A stretch of DNA of 64,000 bases from Talpa occidentalis (Eukaryota; Chordata; Mammalia; Eulipotyphla; Talpidae), in the NCBI RefSeq assembly GCF_014898055.3, contig NW_023601212.1, positions 54,734,329-54,798,328 on the forward strand. The letters are read 5' to 3'. Each line of letters begins with the position of its first letter. Within the stretch, counting starts at the first letter, position 1. Both the position numbers and the translations under genes were made by a program. Positions 1 through 10,665 of this stretch are shown here, in pieces. The notes below the pieces were generated by a model. The model was not told the origin of the DNA, ran no database searches, and saw nothing but the letters and a program-made list of their open reading frames with translations.

Positions 1-1583
1 CCTGCCTCCTGCCCAATTTTCAGGGCTCAGGCTAGCAACTGAAGCTACTGTGGAGCACAGGAAGGAGCTGCCATTGCCAGTAGGCCTTCCCAGGGGAGGC
101 TACTCAAGTTTCCCAGGGTCCAGGTTTTCTGGCTTCAGCCACACCTACTAGCCTCGCCAAGGCCTCTGCTCCCTGAGACCACTGCCCCCACCCTGCGCTA
201 ATGGGGGACCTCAAAGTCCCTCCTGGGGTTCCATCTGTCTTCATGAAAAGAACATTGGAATAATACACATTCCCACCCTTGACCAGACTTGGGTGTTCCC
301 ACTTGTCCCAATCACGCAGGATATTTTGGGTGTCTCTGAGAAGGCACTCAAAAAACTGTCAATTCTCCTTAGCTTCACTTGCCCAAGGCAATCTATTTAC
401 AAGAGACCTCAGCACCAGAGACCTCGGGCAAATCACTTAACCACAGCCTCTCAGGAGTACACAGGAAACCATTGTGCTCAGGGCCTGGCCCTGAGGGTTG
501 CTCCTTAAGCAGATGATTAACAAATAGACATTGAAGACATATGAAGTCCTCAGACACCTTTCTTTACACCCCTCTTCTAACAATAAAAAAAGTCTTGCTC
601 ACCAAGATATTTCCAGCTCCAAGAACAGGGCCCAGCCTCTTAGTAAAGATTTGTTACACACGTGGGCCACAGCCCAAGAAAGGGGAGAAGCCCGCGGACC
701 CCCTCCCTGGGGCAGCCAGGCAGCTCTGAGCAGCTGCTCCTGGAGCTTTCCCCCAAGTGGCCCTGTCAGGCCTAGTTAGGCTGTGGGACATTACTGGTGT
801 GGTCACTGACTGGATACTCATGGTTATGTGGCTGTCAGGGCCCCACTTACCTCTCACCCCTAATGATCCCTGGCTTTTTATGTACTTCCTGCTCTCTGCA
901 GACTTTATTAGATGGGCCACGTGGTCTCTGTGATGAGAGCCGAGGAAGAAGGGGCGGCTTGGGGTAGTGACCCAGACACTGAGGCACAGAAAAGCCTCAA
1001 CAGCCATCTGCTTCAGCCACTGGTGCCTGGGCTGGGCTGGGCTGGGCCTGGCAGGTCCAAGACGCAGGCTGCCTCTCCTCCTTCCCAAGTCCTGGCCCCT
1101 CCTCAAATTTCCCTCTGCCATCAAGCCTCATACACCTCTGACAACAGGGGACCAGATTCTCAGACTGGAAGCACCTGAGAAGACTTGAAGCTCATCCTGC
1201 CCTACAAGATTATGTCTCCACATCCTGCATGGTGGGGGGCTGAAGGGTGTTTGGGGGTTGGGAGAGGGGACTATTGGGGGACATCTGGCCTTGGTATGAA
1301 CACAGCAATTGTGGTCACTCTCTTCTCAAAGACAGCTAAGTCTGTTTCCAGGCAGTTCTGCACAGGACTATTGCTTCCTGCAGAATTTTATCTTTGGATA
1401 AATTCAATGTTGTGAGTTTTGTGGGTGTGTGTGCTACATATGTTTTATAGTTATTACTCTTAAATTATTGTGGATCTGTTCAAAATGACTTTAGCATCTG
1501 GAGTAACTTGTTTCTCCCTATTTCTTTAACCTACAACAATAAGGGAAGATGTGAACTTCAAAATTCACCATTAACCTTTAAAA
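1..1583. other. Intergenic, no gene recognised
   Basis: No open frame here looks like a known protein, and no splice-bounded exon was recognised. The sequence is ordinary mixed-composition mammalian DNA with a short GGGCTGGGCT-type tandem run near 1030-1050. Part of the segment is probably decayed repeat, but I could not name a family. Confidence 0.5.
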
Positions 1584-1596
1584 AAAAAGTTCACCA

Positions 1597-1872
1597 GGGC
1601 CTCCCTGGTGGTGCAAGGGGTTAAGACACACTTTGAAGTTATCTGCAGCTGCTGCAGTAAGAGTTCAATCCCCGGCCAGGGAGCTATCCACATGGCACAG
1701 CAGATATCCCCTGACTCTCCTGCTGTTCCCCTCAGCAGTGTATTTCAGTCAATCTGCCTGTTCTGTTCTCCACTCTGTTTCTGGTGAATCCTCTCACCCC
1801 GCACACCTCTGGCCTTTACCCCAGTTCTTATATGCATAAATATATAAATCTTTAAAAAAATTTAAAAATTTT
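1597..1872 (+). mobile_element. T+ tRNA-derived SINE, full length
   Basis: The copy begins gggcctccctggtgg, shows a B-box-like GAGTTCAATCCC, then a unique body and a tail with ATAAATATATAAATCTTT and A-runs. It is bounded by an exact 13-bp target-site duplication, aaaaagttcacca, at 1584-1596 and 1873-1885. This copy belongs to the ACCTCTGGCCTxTACCCCAG body type (called type B here). Confidence 0.88.
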
Positions 1873-1936
1873 AAAAAGTTCACCATAAGAGCTTTGCTTT
1901 TTTAAAATGTGGCTACTGATTTTTAAATGAATTTTA

Positions 1937-2236
1937 TTTATTTATTTATTTATTTATTTATTCATTTATTTATTTATCAAAGATTTATTTATTTATGCAT
2001 ACAAGAGCTGGGGCACAGGCCAAAGTTGTAGGGGGTGAGGGATTCACCAGAGACAGAGTGGGGAACAGAACAGGCAGACTGACTGAAATACACTGCTGAG
2101 GGGAGCAGAGGATGAGACAGGAGAGGTCTGCAGCACCATGTAGGTATCTCCCTGGCCAGGGATGGAACTCATGCCGCAGTGGCTGCAGATAACTTCATAG
2201 GTTGCTTCTTAACCCCTTGCGTCACCAGAGAGGCCC
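1937..2236 (-). mobile_element. T+ SINE (type B), antisense, with expanded TTTA tail
   Basis: A 14-bp exact duplication, ttaaatgaatttta, lies at 1923-1936 and 2237-2250. The left part is a (TTTA)n expansion of the tail, followed by the inverted body (gcatacaagagctgg) and head (gtcaccagagaggccc). Confidence 0.88.
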
Positions 2237-2344
2237 TTAAATGAATTTTAGATTGTTAACTATTTCCTGAATACAGCAATAAAATGCTCTCCAAGATTTG
2301 GTTGTCATTTATATGGTTATGCTCTTAGAGAGTATACACATACA

Positions 2345-2432
2345 CCAAACCACATACACACACACTACACTATATCACACCACACTACACCACACCACAT
2401 ACACACATACTCACACACACACACCACCACAA
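2345..2432. repeat. CA-rich simple repeat (imperfect ACAC/CACCA)
   Basis: This is an imperfect cluster of ACACAC and CACACCACA units, typical of a decayed dinucleotide microsatellite. Confidence 0.8.
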
Positions 2433-2514
2433 TCACTACCACGTTCTCCTTCATGGAGCAGACCTTTGGCATTTATGCTAGTCACAAAAGGCTACATTGT
2501 AGCATGTCACACTC

Positions 2515-2700
2515 CTTCCCAATGAACCACATCACTAGTATTTGTGCCTTGTAGAGTCCCCTCCTTTTGGAGCCAGGCTGGGCCTATCACCTGCTTTGAC
2601 TGATAGAATGCAGCAGAGGAGACTCCACCAGTGTAAGACCAAGAAGGTGTGACCTAATATTCTAATCACGTCATACAAGGAACTCATCCAACTTAACAAA
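2515..2700 (+). repeat. Probable MLT1-type LTR fragment
   Basis: The stretch around tgactgatagaatgcagcag followed by agaccaagaaggtgtgac resembles the middle of mammalian MLT1 (MaLR) LTRs. The match is from memory of the family, and the ends are uncertain. It has no coding content. Confidence 0.4.
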
Positions 2701-2749
2701 AAAAAAACAAAAACACAAAAAACCCCAAACAACTCAATTTTAAATGGCA

Positions 2750-3123
2750 TAAAAGTAGTTAATTTTCAGAGAACATACAAAGGCCTATAGATATATGAAA
2801 AAATGTACATGATCACTTCTAATAAGAGAAATGCAAAGCAAAACCATAATGAGCTGTCATCTCACACCTGTATGAATGGCATGCTTTAAAAAGACTCTCA
2901 ACAAGTGCTGGAGAGGATGTGGAAAAAGAGGAATCCAATTACATTGTTGATAGGAATGTAAATTAGTGCAGTCATCTTGGAAAGTGGTCTGGACCTATCT
3001 TAAAAAACTAAAATTGGAAATACTTTATGATCCAGCAATCTGACTTTTGGGTATCTATCTGAAGAAGACGCAATTCAAAAAATTATATGCTCTGAAATGT
3101 TTTTTTTTTTTTCAAAGATGTAT

Positions 3124-3154
<31 letters not shown>

Positions 3155-3670
3155 TACAAGCACTGGGTACAGTCAGAAGCACGGGAGGGTGAGAGAATTC
3201 ACCAGAGCCAGAGCGGAGCAGGAAGACTGACGAAGTACACTGAGTGGAGCAGCGGGCGGCAGGAGAGGTCTGCACGCCATGTGGGACCCTCGCCCAGCAG
3301 CCGGGGATCGAACGGTGCTGCAGAGGCTGCGGACAGCATCGCAACCCAGGGCTCAACTGCTGTGCCACAGGGGAGGCCCTGAATTGTTTATTGCAACATC
3401 ATTTATAGTAGCTAAGATATGGAAGCTATATAAATGTCCACTGATAAAGAAGATGTGTTATACCCACAGATGGACTACAGTTCAGTTTTAAGGAAAGATG
3501 AAATGTTGCCATTTCAAAATAAAAGGAACTTGGGATTAGGTGAAGCAAAGTAAGCCAGAAAGATAAATATTAGATGATTTCACACACTGGAGTAATACAA
3601 GGAAATAAAGTGCATGAGCTAACAAAACAAGATAATTATGAACTAAGAGACATTGGTAACTGAAATGAGG
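2750..3670 (+). mobile_element. Old L1 ORF2 3' fragment, interrupted by a SINE
   Basis: The plus strand shows decayed L1 ORF2 C-terminal sequence: aagtgctggagaggatgtgg, gtaaattagtgcag, gatccagcaatctgac, then, after the SINE at 3103-3378, gcaacatcatttatagtagc and tggaagctatataaatgtcc. Several frame breaks make it a dead fragment. The two halves join across the inserted SINE, so the L1 is older than the SINE. Confidence 0.75.
3103..3378 (-). mobile_element. T+ SINE (type A), antisense, inside L1
   Basis: The inverted copy has a tail of T-run and (TTTA)n, the type A body (cactgggtacagtcagaagc) and an inverted head ending caggggaggcc. Flanks ctgaaatgttt (3092) and ctgaattgttt (3379) form a duplication with one mismatch. 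Confidence 0.85.
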
Positions 3671-3719
3671 TTTCTGAGGTTATGCGGGAGAGTGTAGGGG
3701 AGAAGGGAAGGTATTATTT

Positions 3720-3987
3720 CCTATTTTTTAAAAAGACTTATTTATGCATACGAGAGCTGGGGTGCAGGCCAGAGATGCAGGGGGTGAGAGGATTCACCAG
3801 AGACAGATGGGGAGCAGAACAGGTGAATCTACTGAAATATACTGCTGAGGGAAGCAGCGGGCGAGACAGGAGAGGTCTGCTGTGCCATGTGGATTAGCTC
3901 CCTGGCCGGGAATAGAACTCATGCTGCAGTGGCTGTGGATAGCTTTACAGTGCTGTCTCAACCCTTTGTGCCACCAGGAAGGCCCAG
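3720..3987 (-). mobile_element. T+ SINE (type B), antisense
   Basis: The body gcatacgagagctggggtg and inverted head gtgccaccaggaaggccc are clear. The duplication aggtattattt lies at 3709-3719 and 3988-3998. Confidence 0.85.
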
Positions 3988-4009
3988 AGGTATTATTTTC
4001 AAAAAAGTT

Positions 4010-4300
4010 GTGGCACTTCAAACAGGTTTGCTCCCTCTTCATGTAAGATGTCTGTTGGAGACTCCACTTGAGCACACCATTGGGAGGGGGCCAGAGAGAC
4101 CCTGAATTTTCCCAGGGCTTCAGCCAAGCCCAGGCCTCAGCCTGCTCACTGGCTGAAAGCAGTCTAGCTAGGCAAAGCTATAGCAGAGCTGCCCCTTGCA
4201 AGGAGCCCAATTACAGAATCATGAGCAAAGAAAATGGGTGTTGTTAAAAGTTATGAAGTGGTGGTTTGTCAGATAGTAACACATAACCGAAACAGGCCAG
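4010..4300 (+). repeat. MLT1-type LTR fragment
   Basis: The segment near 4220-4290 (atcatgagcaaagaaaatgg, then tgttgttaaaagttatgaag, then acacataaccgaaac) matches the 3' end of MaLR/MLT1 LTRs as I know them. It is old, without coding content and without a recognisable partner LTR. Confidence 0.55.
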
Positions 4301-4507
4301 GACATAAAGCATTATCAAATTAACTCCAAAATCTCAGTGGCATCATAGAGCACCAGCAGTTCCCAGGAGACTTCAACATTTTGTAGCTTAACAATCTAGA
4401 ATTTAAGGCCACCTTGGTGTCCAAAGCAGAGAAAAAGAAACTGAAAAGCTGAGCAGGGCTTGCCACACCCTCAGCATAGAAATGCCAAGTGTCATCTCCC
4501 CAGTTTC

Positions 4508-5166
4508 TTTTTTTTTAAAGATTGAGGGAGGAGCACAGGGGACTGAGGTGATGGTGCACAGGTGCATTGGCGAAGGAAACTCTATGGGGACTACACCTGA
4601 GGGGGTGGGGGGAAGCAAATATTGCTTTAAAATGAACAATGATGTAAAAAATTAAAAAATAGAAAAAAAGATTTATTTATGCATACAAGAACTGGGCTAT
4701 AGGCCAGAGGTGTGGGGGGTGAGAGGATTCAACAGAGACAGAGTGGGGAACAGAACAAGCAGACTGAAGAAATACACTGCTGAGGGGAGCAGCGGGGGAG
4801 TCAGGAGAGATATGCTGTGCTATGTGGGTAGCTTCCTGGCCAGGGATCGAATTTGTGCTGCAGAGGCTGTGGATAGCTTCATAGGTTGAGTCTTTTTTTT
4901 TTTTAAAGATTTATTTATTTATGCATACAAGAACTGGGGTACAGGCCAGAGGTGTGGGGGGTGAGAGGATCCACCAGAGACAAAGCAAGGAGCAGAACAG
5001 GCAGACAGACTGAAATACATTGCTGAGGGGAGCAGCAGGTTAGACAGAAGAGGTTTGCTGCACCGTATGGTTTGCTCCCTGGCTGGCCGGGGATTGAACT
5101 TGGGCTGCAGAGGCTGTGGATTGCTTCATAGTGTGGTGCTTAAGCCATTGCACCACCAGGGAGGTC
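4508..5166. mobile_element. Composite insertion: L1-like tail plus two antisense SINEs
   Basis: An exact 15-bp duplication, catctccccagtttc, at 4493-4507 and 5167-5181 encloses the whole block. Inside are, in order: a T-run and partial SINE tail (4508-4523); about 140 bp ending in ttgctttaaaatgaacaatg and A-runs, similar to the L1 3' end seen at 8.6 kb; an antisense type B SINE lacking its head end (about 4664-4892); and a second antisense type B SINE (about 4893-5166). Neither inner SINE shows a duplication of its own. Confidence 0.7.
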
Positions 5167-5389
5167 CATCTCCCCAGTTTCATTGACTAAAGCTGGTCCC
5201 TCAGCCCTGACGCCCTGCATGGGGCTTGAAGTAGGGGGAGGTGAGAGTAGAATACTGGCTGAGCACCATCACCACCACCAGTGTTCTTGATTTTACATTC
5301 ACATTTTAAAATACATGACTCAAAAGTATTTTGATGGCAATTAGTAGTTGGCTGCAGTGGAAATGTCCCCCATTTTATCCTTATTCTAG

Positions 5390-5900
5390 AAAACAGTACA
5401 CATGATTTTCAAATAATTCAAACACCTGTATTCACAAATGAATGTTACTCCCATAGCTTTCTGAAATTCTACCCTACAAATGTAGCTATTAGTAGGAATT
5501 GGATGGATATTGTTTCAGACTTATTTTCCAAGTTCTTAACAGACAGGTGTGCACAGATAACTTTGCATTGAAGTAAGTTACTCTACAACGCTGTTTTCCA
5601 GTTCACTTTTATTATTTAATAAGATGTGGATGCTGTTTCATATCAGTACACACATTTAGGTTTATTTATTTCTCAGTGGTGTGTAATGGTCCATAATACT
5701 AATGGACAATAAGGTCGTCCTCAATGGTGGATATTTGAGTTATTTTTGGCTACTGCATATGCACACGTGTCTTTCTGTGCATGTGAAAATATTCCCAAGG
5801 GATATATTTCTGAAACTGGAGTTCCTGGGTAAACAGGCATGTAAAATTATCATCTTGATAGATACTTCCAAAAGGGTCTACCAGTGCTTCTGAGAAGCTA
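5390..5900 (-). mobile_element. Old L1M-type fragment, antisense
   Basis: Phrases such as gtgtgtaatggtccataat, ggatatttgagttatttttg and ggagttcctgggtaaacagg are typical of the inverted 3' region of ancient L1 elements. It is heavily decayed. Confidence 0.5.
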
Positions 5901-5904
5901 ATCA

Positions 5905-6176
5905 TCTTTTTTTTAAAAAAAGATTTATTTATTTATACAAGAACTGGGGTACAGGCCAGATGCGTGGGAGGGTGAGATAATTCGCCAGAGACAGAGCAGG
6001 GAGCAGAACAGGCAGAAGGACTGAAATACACTGCTGAGGAGAGCAGTGGGTGAGATAGGAGAGGTCTGTGGCTCCATGTGGGTATCTCCCTGGCTGGCTG
6101 GGGATCGAACTCACACTGCCAAGGCCACAGACAGCTTCACAGTGCTGCGCTCAACCCGCTTGCCACTAGGAAGACC
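5905..6176 (-). mobile_element. T+ SINE (type B), antisense
   Basis: It has an inverted tail (aaaaaaagatttatttattt), body (acaagaactggggtacaggc) and head (gccactaggaagaccc). Flanking duplication is poor, so the ends are approximate. Confidence 0.8.
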
Positions 6177-6280
6177 CTCTAATAGTCCTTTTAAAAAGAT
6201 TTTTTGGTGTCTTCTTACTGGGATGCGATGTAGATCCATGAGAGAGAATCAAGCCCTGGCAAAGTCAAGAAGTGGTTTAC

Positions 6281-6544
6281 GGGCCTCCCTGGTGGCGCAG
6301 GCGGTTGAGCGCAGCACTGTGAAACTGTCCATGGCCCCTGCAGCGCGGGTTCGATCCCCACTGGCCTCGGAGCAATCCACATGTCGAGCAGACCTCTCCT
6401 GTCTCACCCGCTGCTCCCCTCAGCAGTGTAGTTCGTCATTCTGCCTGTTCTGTTCCCTGCTCTGTCTCTGGTGAATCCTCTCACCCTCCCATGCATCTGG
6501 CCTGTACCCCAGGTCTTGTGTAAATAAAATAAATCTTAAAAAAA
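6281..6544 (+). mobile_element. T+ SINE, full length, sense
   Basis: It begins gggcctccctggtggcgcag, with B box GGTTCGATCCC and a tail AATAAAATAAATCTTAAAA. An exact 14-bp duplication, aagaagtggtttac, lies at 6267-6280 and 6545-6558. The intact promoter boxes suggest a fairly recent copy. Confidence 0.92.
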
Positions 6545-6558
6545 AAGAAGTGGTTTAC

Positions 6559-8523
6559 TTCATGGTGGGAGCAGAAACTACACATTCATCCATCAGGCAA
6601 TAACTGGGCAACCAGGGTGACAGAGATACAGGATGGATAGGCTGCAGCTCCTGCCTGCCTTCCCAGGGTTCATAGTCTGAGGGGGATGCCCAGTGGCCAG
6701 CATATGCTTCAGCAATGAGATAAAAATGAGAAGAAAAGGATGATCTTAGTGTGACCTTCAAAGGGGAGAAAGGGCCTGTCAGCAGAGAGGGGTGAGGGGG
6801 GTAGGGAAGGCTCCTAGGAGGAGGTGACATTTGAACCCAGCAGGAGTTTGGCAGGGAAGGGTTTCAAATAGGGAGAAGCATGCATACAAGAAGGCCTGGG
6901 GAGTAAGAGCTTGAGACCTGGGGAGCCCTTAAGTACTGCCAAGGGAGGGAGGTGTCCATGGAGGTACTCCACAGGTGGCAGAGAGAGCAGCACCTGGCAA
7001 GGCCTTACCTGTTGCTGGCTGAAAGGAACTGGATCTCAAGTCTGAACCTCTCACTGAAAAACCACCAAGACTGTGCCCCCTCCTGCTGAACACTGCCTGT
7101 AGGATCAAGCCCAGAATTTCAGGCTGTTCCTCAGTCCCGTGCCACCCCCCACCCACTCACTCTTAGTGCTTCTGTACCCATCTTTCCTTCCTCCACCCCA
7201 TCCCTCATGTTAATTTCCTGGTGAACCCCTGCTATTCTTGCATGACCCTCACACCCCCTCCTGAAAAGCAGGTGACCACTGGGGCCTCCATGGCCCCTCA
7301 GCCCATCTCTAAACATCTACCTGCTGAATGTAACAGAATGCACCCTTTTGAGACTACACTGTCTTTGAGGGCAGGGCACTGTGTACATATTTGCTATGAA
7401 TGTCACTGTCCCCCAGGAGAAACCAAAGCTTTCCTCCAGAAGGGGGGCAAAATTTCAGGAGCAGCCCTTCTGTAGGAGACTGTTTCCCAGTGGAAGCCTT
7501 CAGTACCAGCTGCTATGGCGAGTCTCCCTCACCTCCAAACACACACGCACACACTGAATCAGTCCTTTCAGTCATGGGAGCAGAATAGTGGTGACAGGAA
7601 ATGTTGCTCAGGCCACAGACAGGACACAGAAAGGAATTCTCCCAGAGAGAAACGGAATTAGCCCCATTCTCTGCCCCATGCCTGGAGATGACAGCTTCCT
7701 TTAGGCTGGTAATCCACCATGAAGGCTGCATTTCACACTTGCTGCTCTGGAATAGGCCTGCAGGGAATTACTCCAGGAGAGTGAAAATTGGAACTCTTCA
7801 GGGCAATTTGTCCATTTTATCACACACATTTCAGAGCCGGTGCTTGTGGTCTGGGCTGTGGCTGTGAATGAAACTGTGGTCTCAGGGAGACGAAGCCTGC
7901 ACCCCGGAGCCCTGGCTGGGAGAAGATGCCTGGGACACTGACTGCTGGCCTGGCATGGTCCTTGGCTGTGGAGCCATTCAGGTTATTCCCATCAGTGCCC
8001 TGCCCCTCCCTGATCAAGATGAGGACAGTCTCCCACCAGGTTCCCCACCAGGGGTGTTGGAAGGGCTGCACCACATGAAGACCATGAGGGCAGTTTCAGA
8101 CATTGTGAACATCTCTCAGTCTGGAATCTCTCTGCTCACTTGCCATGGAATCCTCCATTGAACAGAAACTCTTCATGTGATATATGGAGTCCATTTATAA
8201 TCCATCTGTCATTGTTGCTTTTGGGGTCTTGTTCAAGAAATGCTCTCCCACTACTATGTCACAATGATAGTCTACCTTCTTTTATTAGTTTGGCTCAGTT
8301 TAATTTTTCTCCATAGAGTGAGTGAGCCAGTTTCTCCATTATCATTGGCTTATGATGCCACCTTTATCATATCTCACACTTTCATATATTCATGGGTCTT
8401 CCTTTGAACTTTTTGTTATGATTAATTGGTCTATTTATTTGCTCCTATGGTAAAATCACACTTCAAAACAATTTCTCATGGGGCAGCTCTCCTACTTTGC
8501 CCTTCCCCCCAAAATTGACCCAG
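6559..8523. other. Intergenic, no gene recognised
   Basis: Short open frames occur on both strands, but none resembles a known protein and none is bounded by convincing splice sites. The last part, about 8160-8520, is AT-rich and may be an old L1M piece (the wording around gttcaagaaatgctctccca). Confidence 0.5.
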
Positions 8524-8540
8524 TAATGCATGAAACTTTA

Positions 8541-9444
8541 TTTTTTTTATTTAATATATTTTATTTTATATAATTCTTACATCATTTTTCATTTTTTCAC
8601 AATGTATGCATTTTCATTTTGATTATAGTCCCCCTTATTTTGACCCTAATCCCTCCTCTCCTCCCCCTGCCACCCCGCCATAGTGTGTCTCTGGTTTGTA
8701 GTTGCTTGTTGATTTTGATTTTTTCTTTATTATAATTAGTCTTTTTCTGATTCCTTATTTAGGTTTTCTAAATTCCTGCTATGAGTGACACCATCCAGTA
8801 TTTTTCTTTTTCTTTCTGGCTTATTTCGCTGAGCATGATCCCTTTCGGCTCCATCCGTGTTGCTGCAAATTGCATGAGTTTATCTTTTTTGAATGCTGAG
8901 TAATATTCCATGGTGTATATGTACCACATCTTCTTGATCCAGTCATCTGTTTTTGGGCATTTGGGTTGTTTCCATAGCTTAGCTATTGTAGATAGTGCTG
9001 CTGTAAACATAGGGGTGCAGGTGCCCTTTTGAATTAATGTTTCTGTGTCCTTTGGGTAAATACCTAGGAGTGGAATTGCTGGATCTTATGGAAGCTCCAT
9101 CTTTAGTAGGTTGAGGAATCTCCACACAGCTCTCCATAGTGGTTGGACCAGTTTGCACTCCCACCAGCAGTACAGGAGAGTTCCTTTTTCTCCACATCCT
9201 TGCCAACATTTGTTGTTGCTAGTTTTTTTAAATGTGTGCCATTCTCACTGCTGTAAGATGGTATCTCATTGTAGTTTTTTTTTTAATTTTATTTTTATAT
9301 TTGCCATACAATTGCAACCCCCTTATTTTGACCCCAATCCTCCCTTTCCCTGTCTCTGGTTCATAGTTGTTTCTCATTGTAGTTTTGATTTGCAGTTCCC
9401 TGATTACAAGTGGTTGAACATTTTTCATATGCCTGTTGGCCATT
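8541..9444 (-). mobile_element. 5'-truncated L1 insertion, antisense
   Basis: On the minus strand this reads the C-terminal part of L1 ORF2 (recognisable WYIYTMEYYSAFKKDK at about 8830-8925) and the L1 3' end with an A-rich tail at the left. A 17-bp exact duplication, taatgcatgaaacttta, lies at 8524-8540 and 9445-9461. The reading frame is broken, so it is a dead 5'-truncated copy of about 0.9 kb. Confidence 0.9.
9275..9371 (-). mobile_element. Very short L1 3'-end insertion nested in L1
   Basis: A T-run and about 80 bp (cccccttattttgacccc, then ccctgtctctggttcatagt) repeat the 3'-end sequence of the host L1 (near 8630-8702). The insert interrupts the host L1 and is flanked by tctcattgtag at 9264-9274 and 9372-9382. 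Confidence 0.85.
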
Positions 9445-9703
9445 TAATGCATGAAACTTTAATCACCCACATATATTTTAGAATAAGGTTCTGAGTTCTA
9501 AAAAAGATTCCATCAGACTTTTAATTGGTGTTACTCTGAATTTTTTGGTTACTTTGAGCAGTTCTTCATCTCTAACATGTTCATCTGTCCATCCGTAACC
9601 ACAGGACATCTCTCTGTTTAATGAAATCTTTAAAAATGTCTTTATTAATTTTCCCCATAGTACGTATCACTGCATGAGATCCTGTTCATTTATTTCTTCA
9701 TTT

Positions 9704-10250
9704 TTTTTTTTTTTTTAAAGATTTATTTATTTATTTATACAAGCAGTGGGTACAGTCAGAAGCGCGGGAGGGTGAGAGAATTCACCAGAGCCAGAGAGGG
9801 GAGCAGAGCAGGCAGAAGGACCGAAGTACATTGCTGAGGGGAGCAGCGGGCGGCAGGAGAGGTCTGCGCGCCATGTGGGACCCTCCTCCGGTGGCCGGGG
9901 AGCAGCCGGGGATCGAACCGGCGCTACAAGGCTGCGGGCAGCTTGGCAACCCCGCGCTCAACCGCTGCGCCACCAGGGAGGCCCTCTTTTTTTTTTTTTA
10001 AGATTTATTTATTTATTTATACAAGCACTGGGTACAGTCAGAAGCACAGGAGGGTGAGAGGACTCACCAGGGACAGGGCGGGGAGCAGAGCAGGCACACT
10101 CACGAAATACACTGCTGAGGGGAGCAGGCATGGCAGGAGAGGTCTGCACGCCATGCGGGACCCTCGCGGCCGGGGATGGAACCGGCACTGCAGAGGCTGC
10201 GGGCAGCTTCGCAGCCTAGCACTCAACTGCTGCACCACCAGGGGAGGCCC
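9704..10250 (-). mobile_element. Two antisense type A SINEs in tandem within one target-site duplication
   Basis: Copy 1 is about 9704-9983 and copy 2 about 9984-10250. Both are type A (acagtcagaagc). The duplication tatttcttcattt at 9691-9703 and 10251-10263 encloses the pair. Nothing after copy 1 matches the left flank, so the pair behaves as one insertion, or as one SINE inserted exactly at the T-run of another. Confidence 0.85.
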
Positions 10251-10395
10251 TATTTCTTCATTTCTTTACCTGATTACTATCTGTCTCATCCTACCACCTC
10301 ACCTCAAAATGTGACCAGAAATACTTCTTTTATTCACCTGGGTCCCCAGTGCTGAGACATTACTGACCCTGCTTTATTTATGAAAGCAACTGAGG

Positions 10396-10651
10396 GGCCT
10401 TCCTGGTGGCACAAGGGGTTAAGACGCAGCACTATGAAGCTATCCACAGCCTCTGCAGCACGAGTTCCATCCCCAGCCAGGGAGACAGCCACATGGCGCA
10501 GCAGACCTCTCCTGTCTCGCCCGCTGCGCCCCTCAGCAGTGTACTTTGGTCAGTCTGCCTGTTCTGTACCCCTCTCTGTCTCTCACCCCCTACACCTTTG
10601 GCCTACACCCTAGTTTTTGCATGCATAAATAAATAAATCTTTAAAAAATGA
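10396..10651 (+). mobile_element. T+ SINE, sense
   Basis: Head ccttcctggtggcacaagg, body, and tail ATAAATAAATAAATCTTTAAAA. Flanks gaaagcaactgagg (10382) and gaaagcagctgagg (10652) form a 14-bp duplication with one mismatch. Confidence 0.88.
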
Positions 10652-10665
10652 GAAAGCAGCTGAGG

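Noticed and set aside
6281..6352. Possible tRNA gene in the SINE heads
   Set aside because: A- and B-box-like motifs are present, but the cloverleaf is not intact and the segment is always the 5' part of the same longer retroposon.
8768..9209. Open frames with L1 ORF2-like protein
   Set aside because: Recognised as the decayed C-terminal end of an L1 ORF2; truncated and frame-broken, so annotated as a mobile element and not as a gene.
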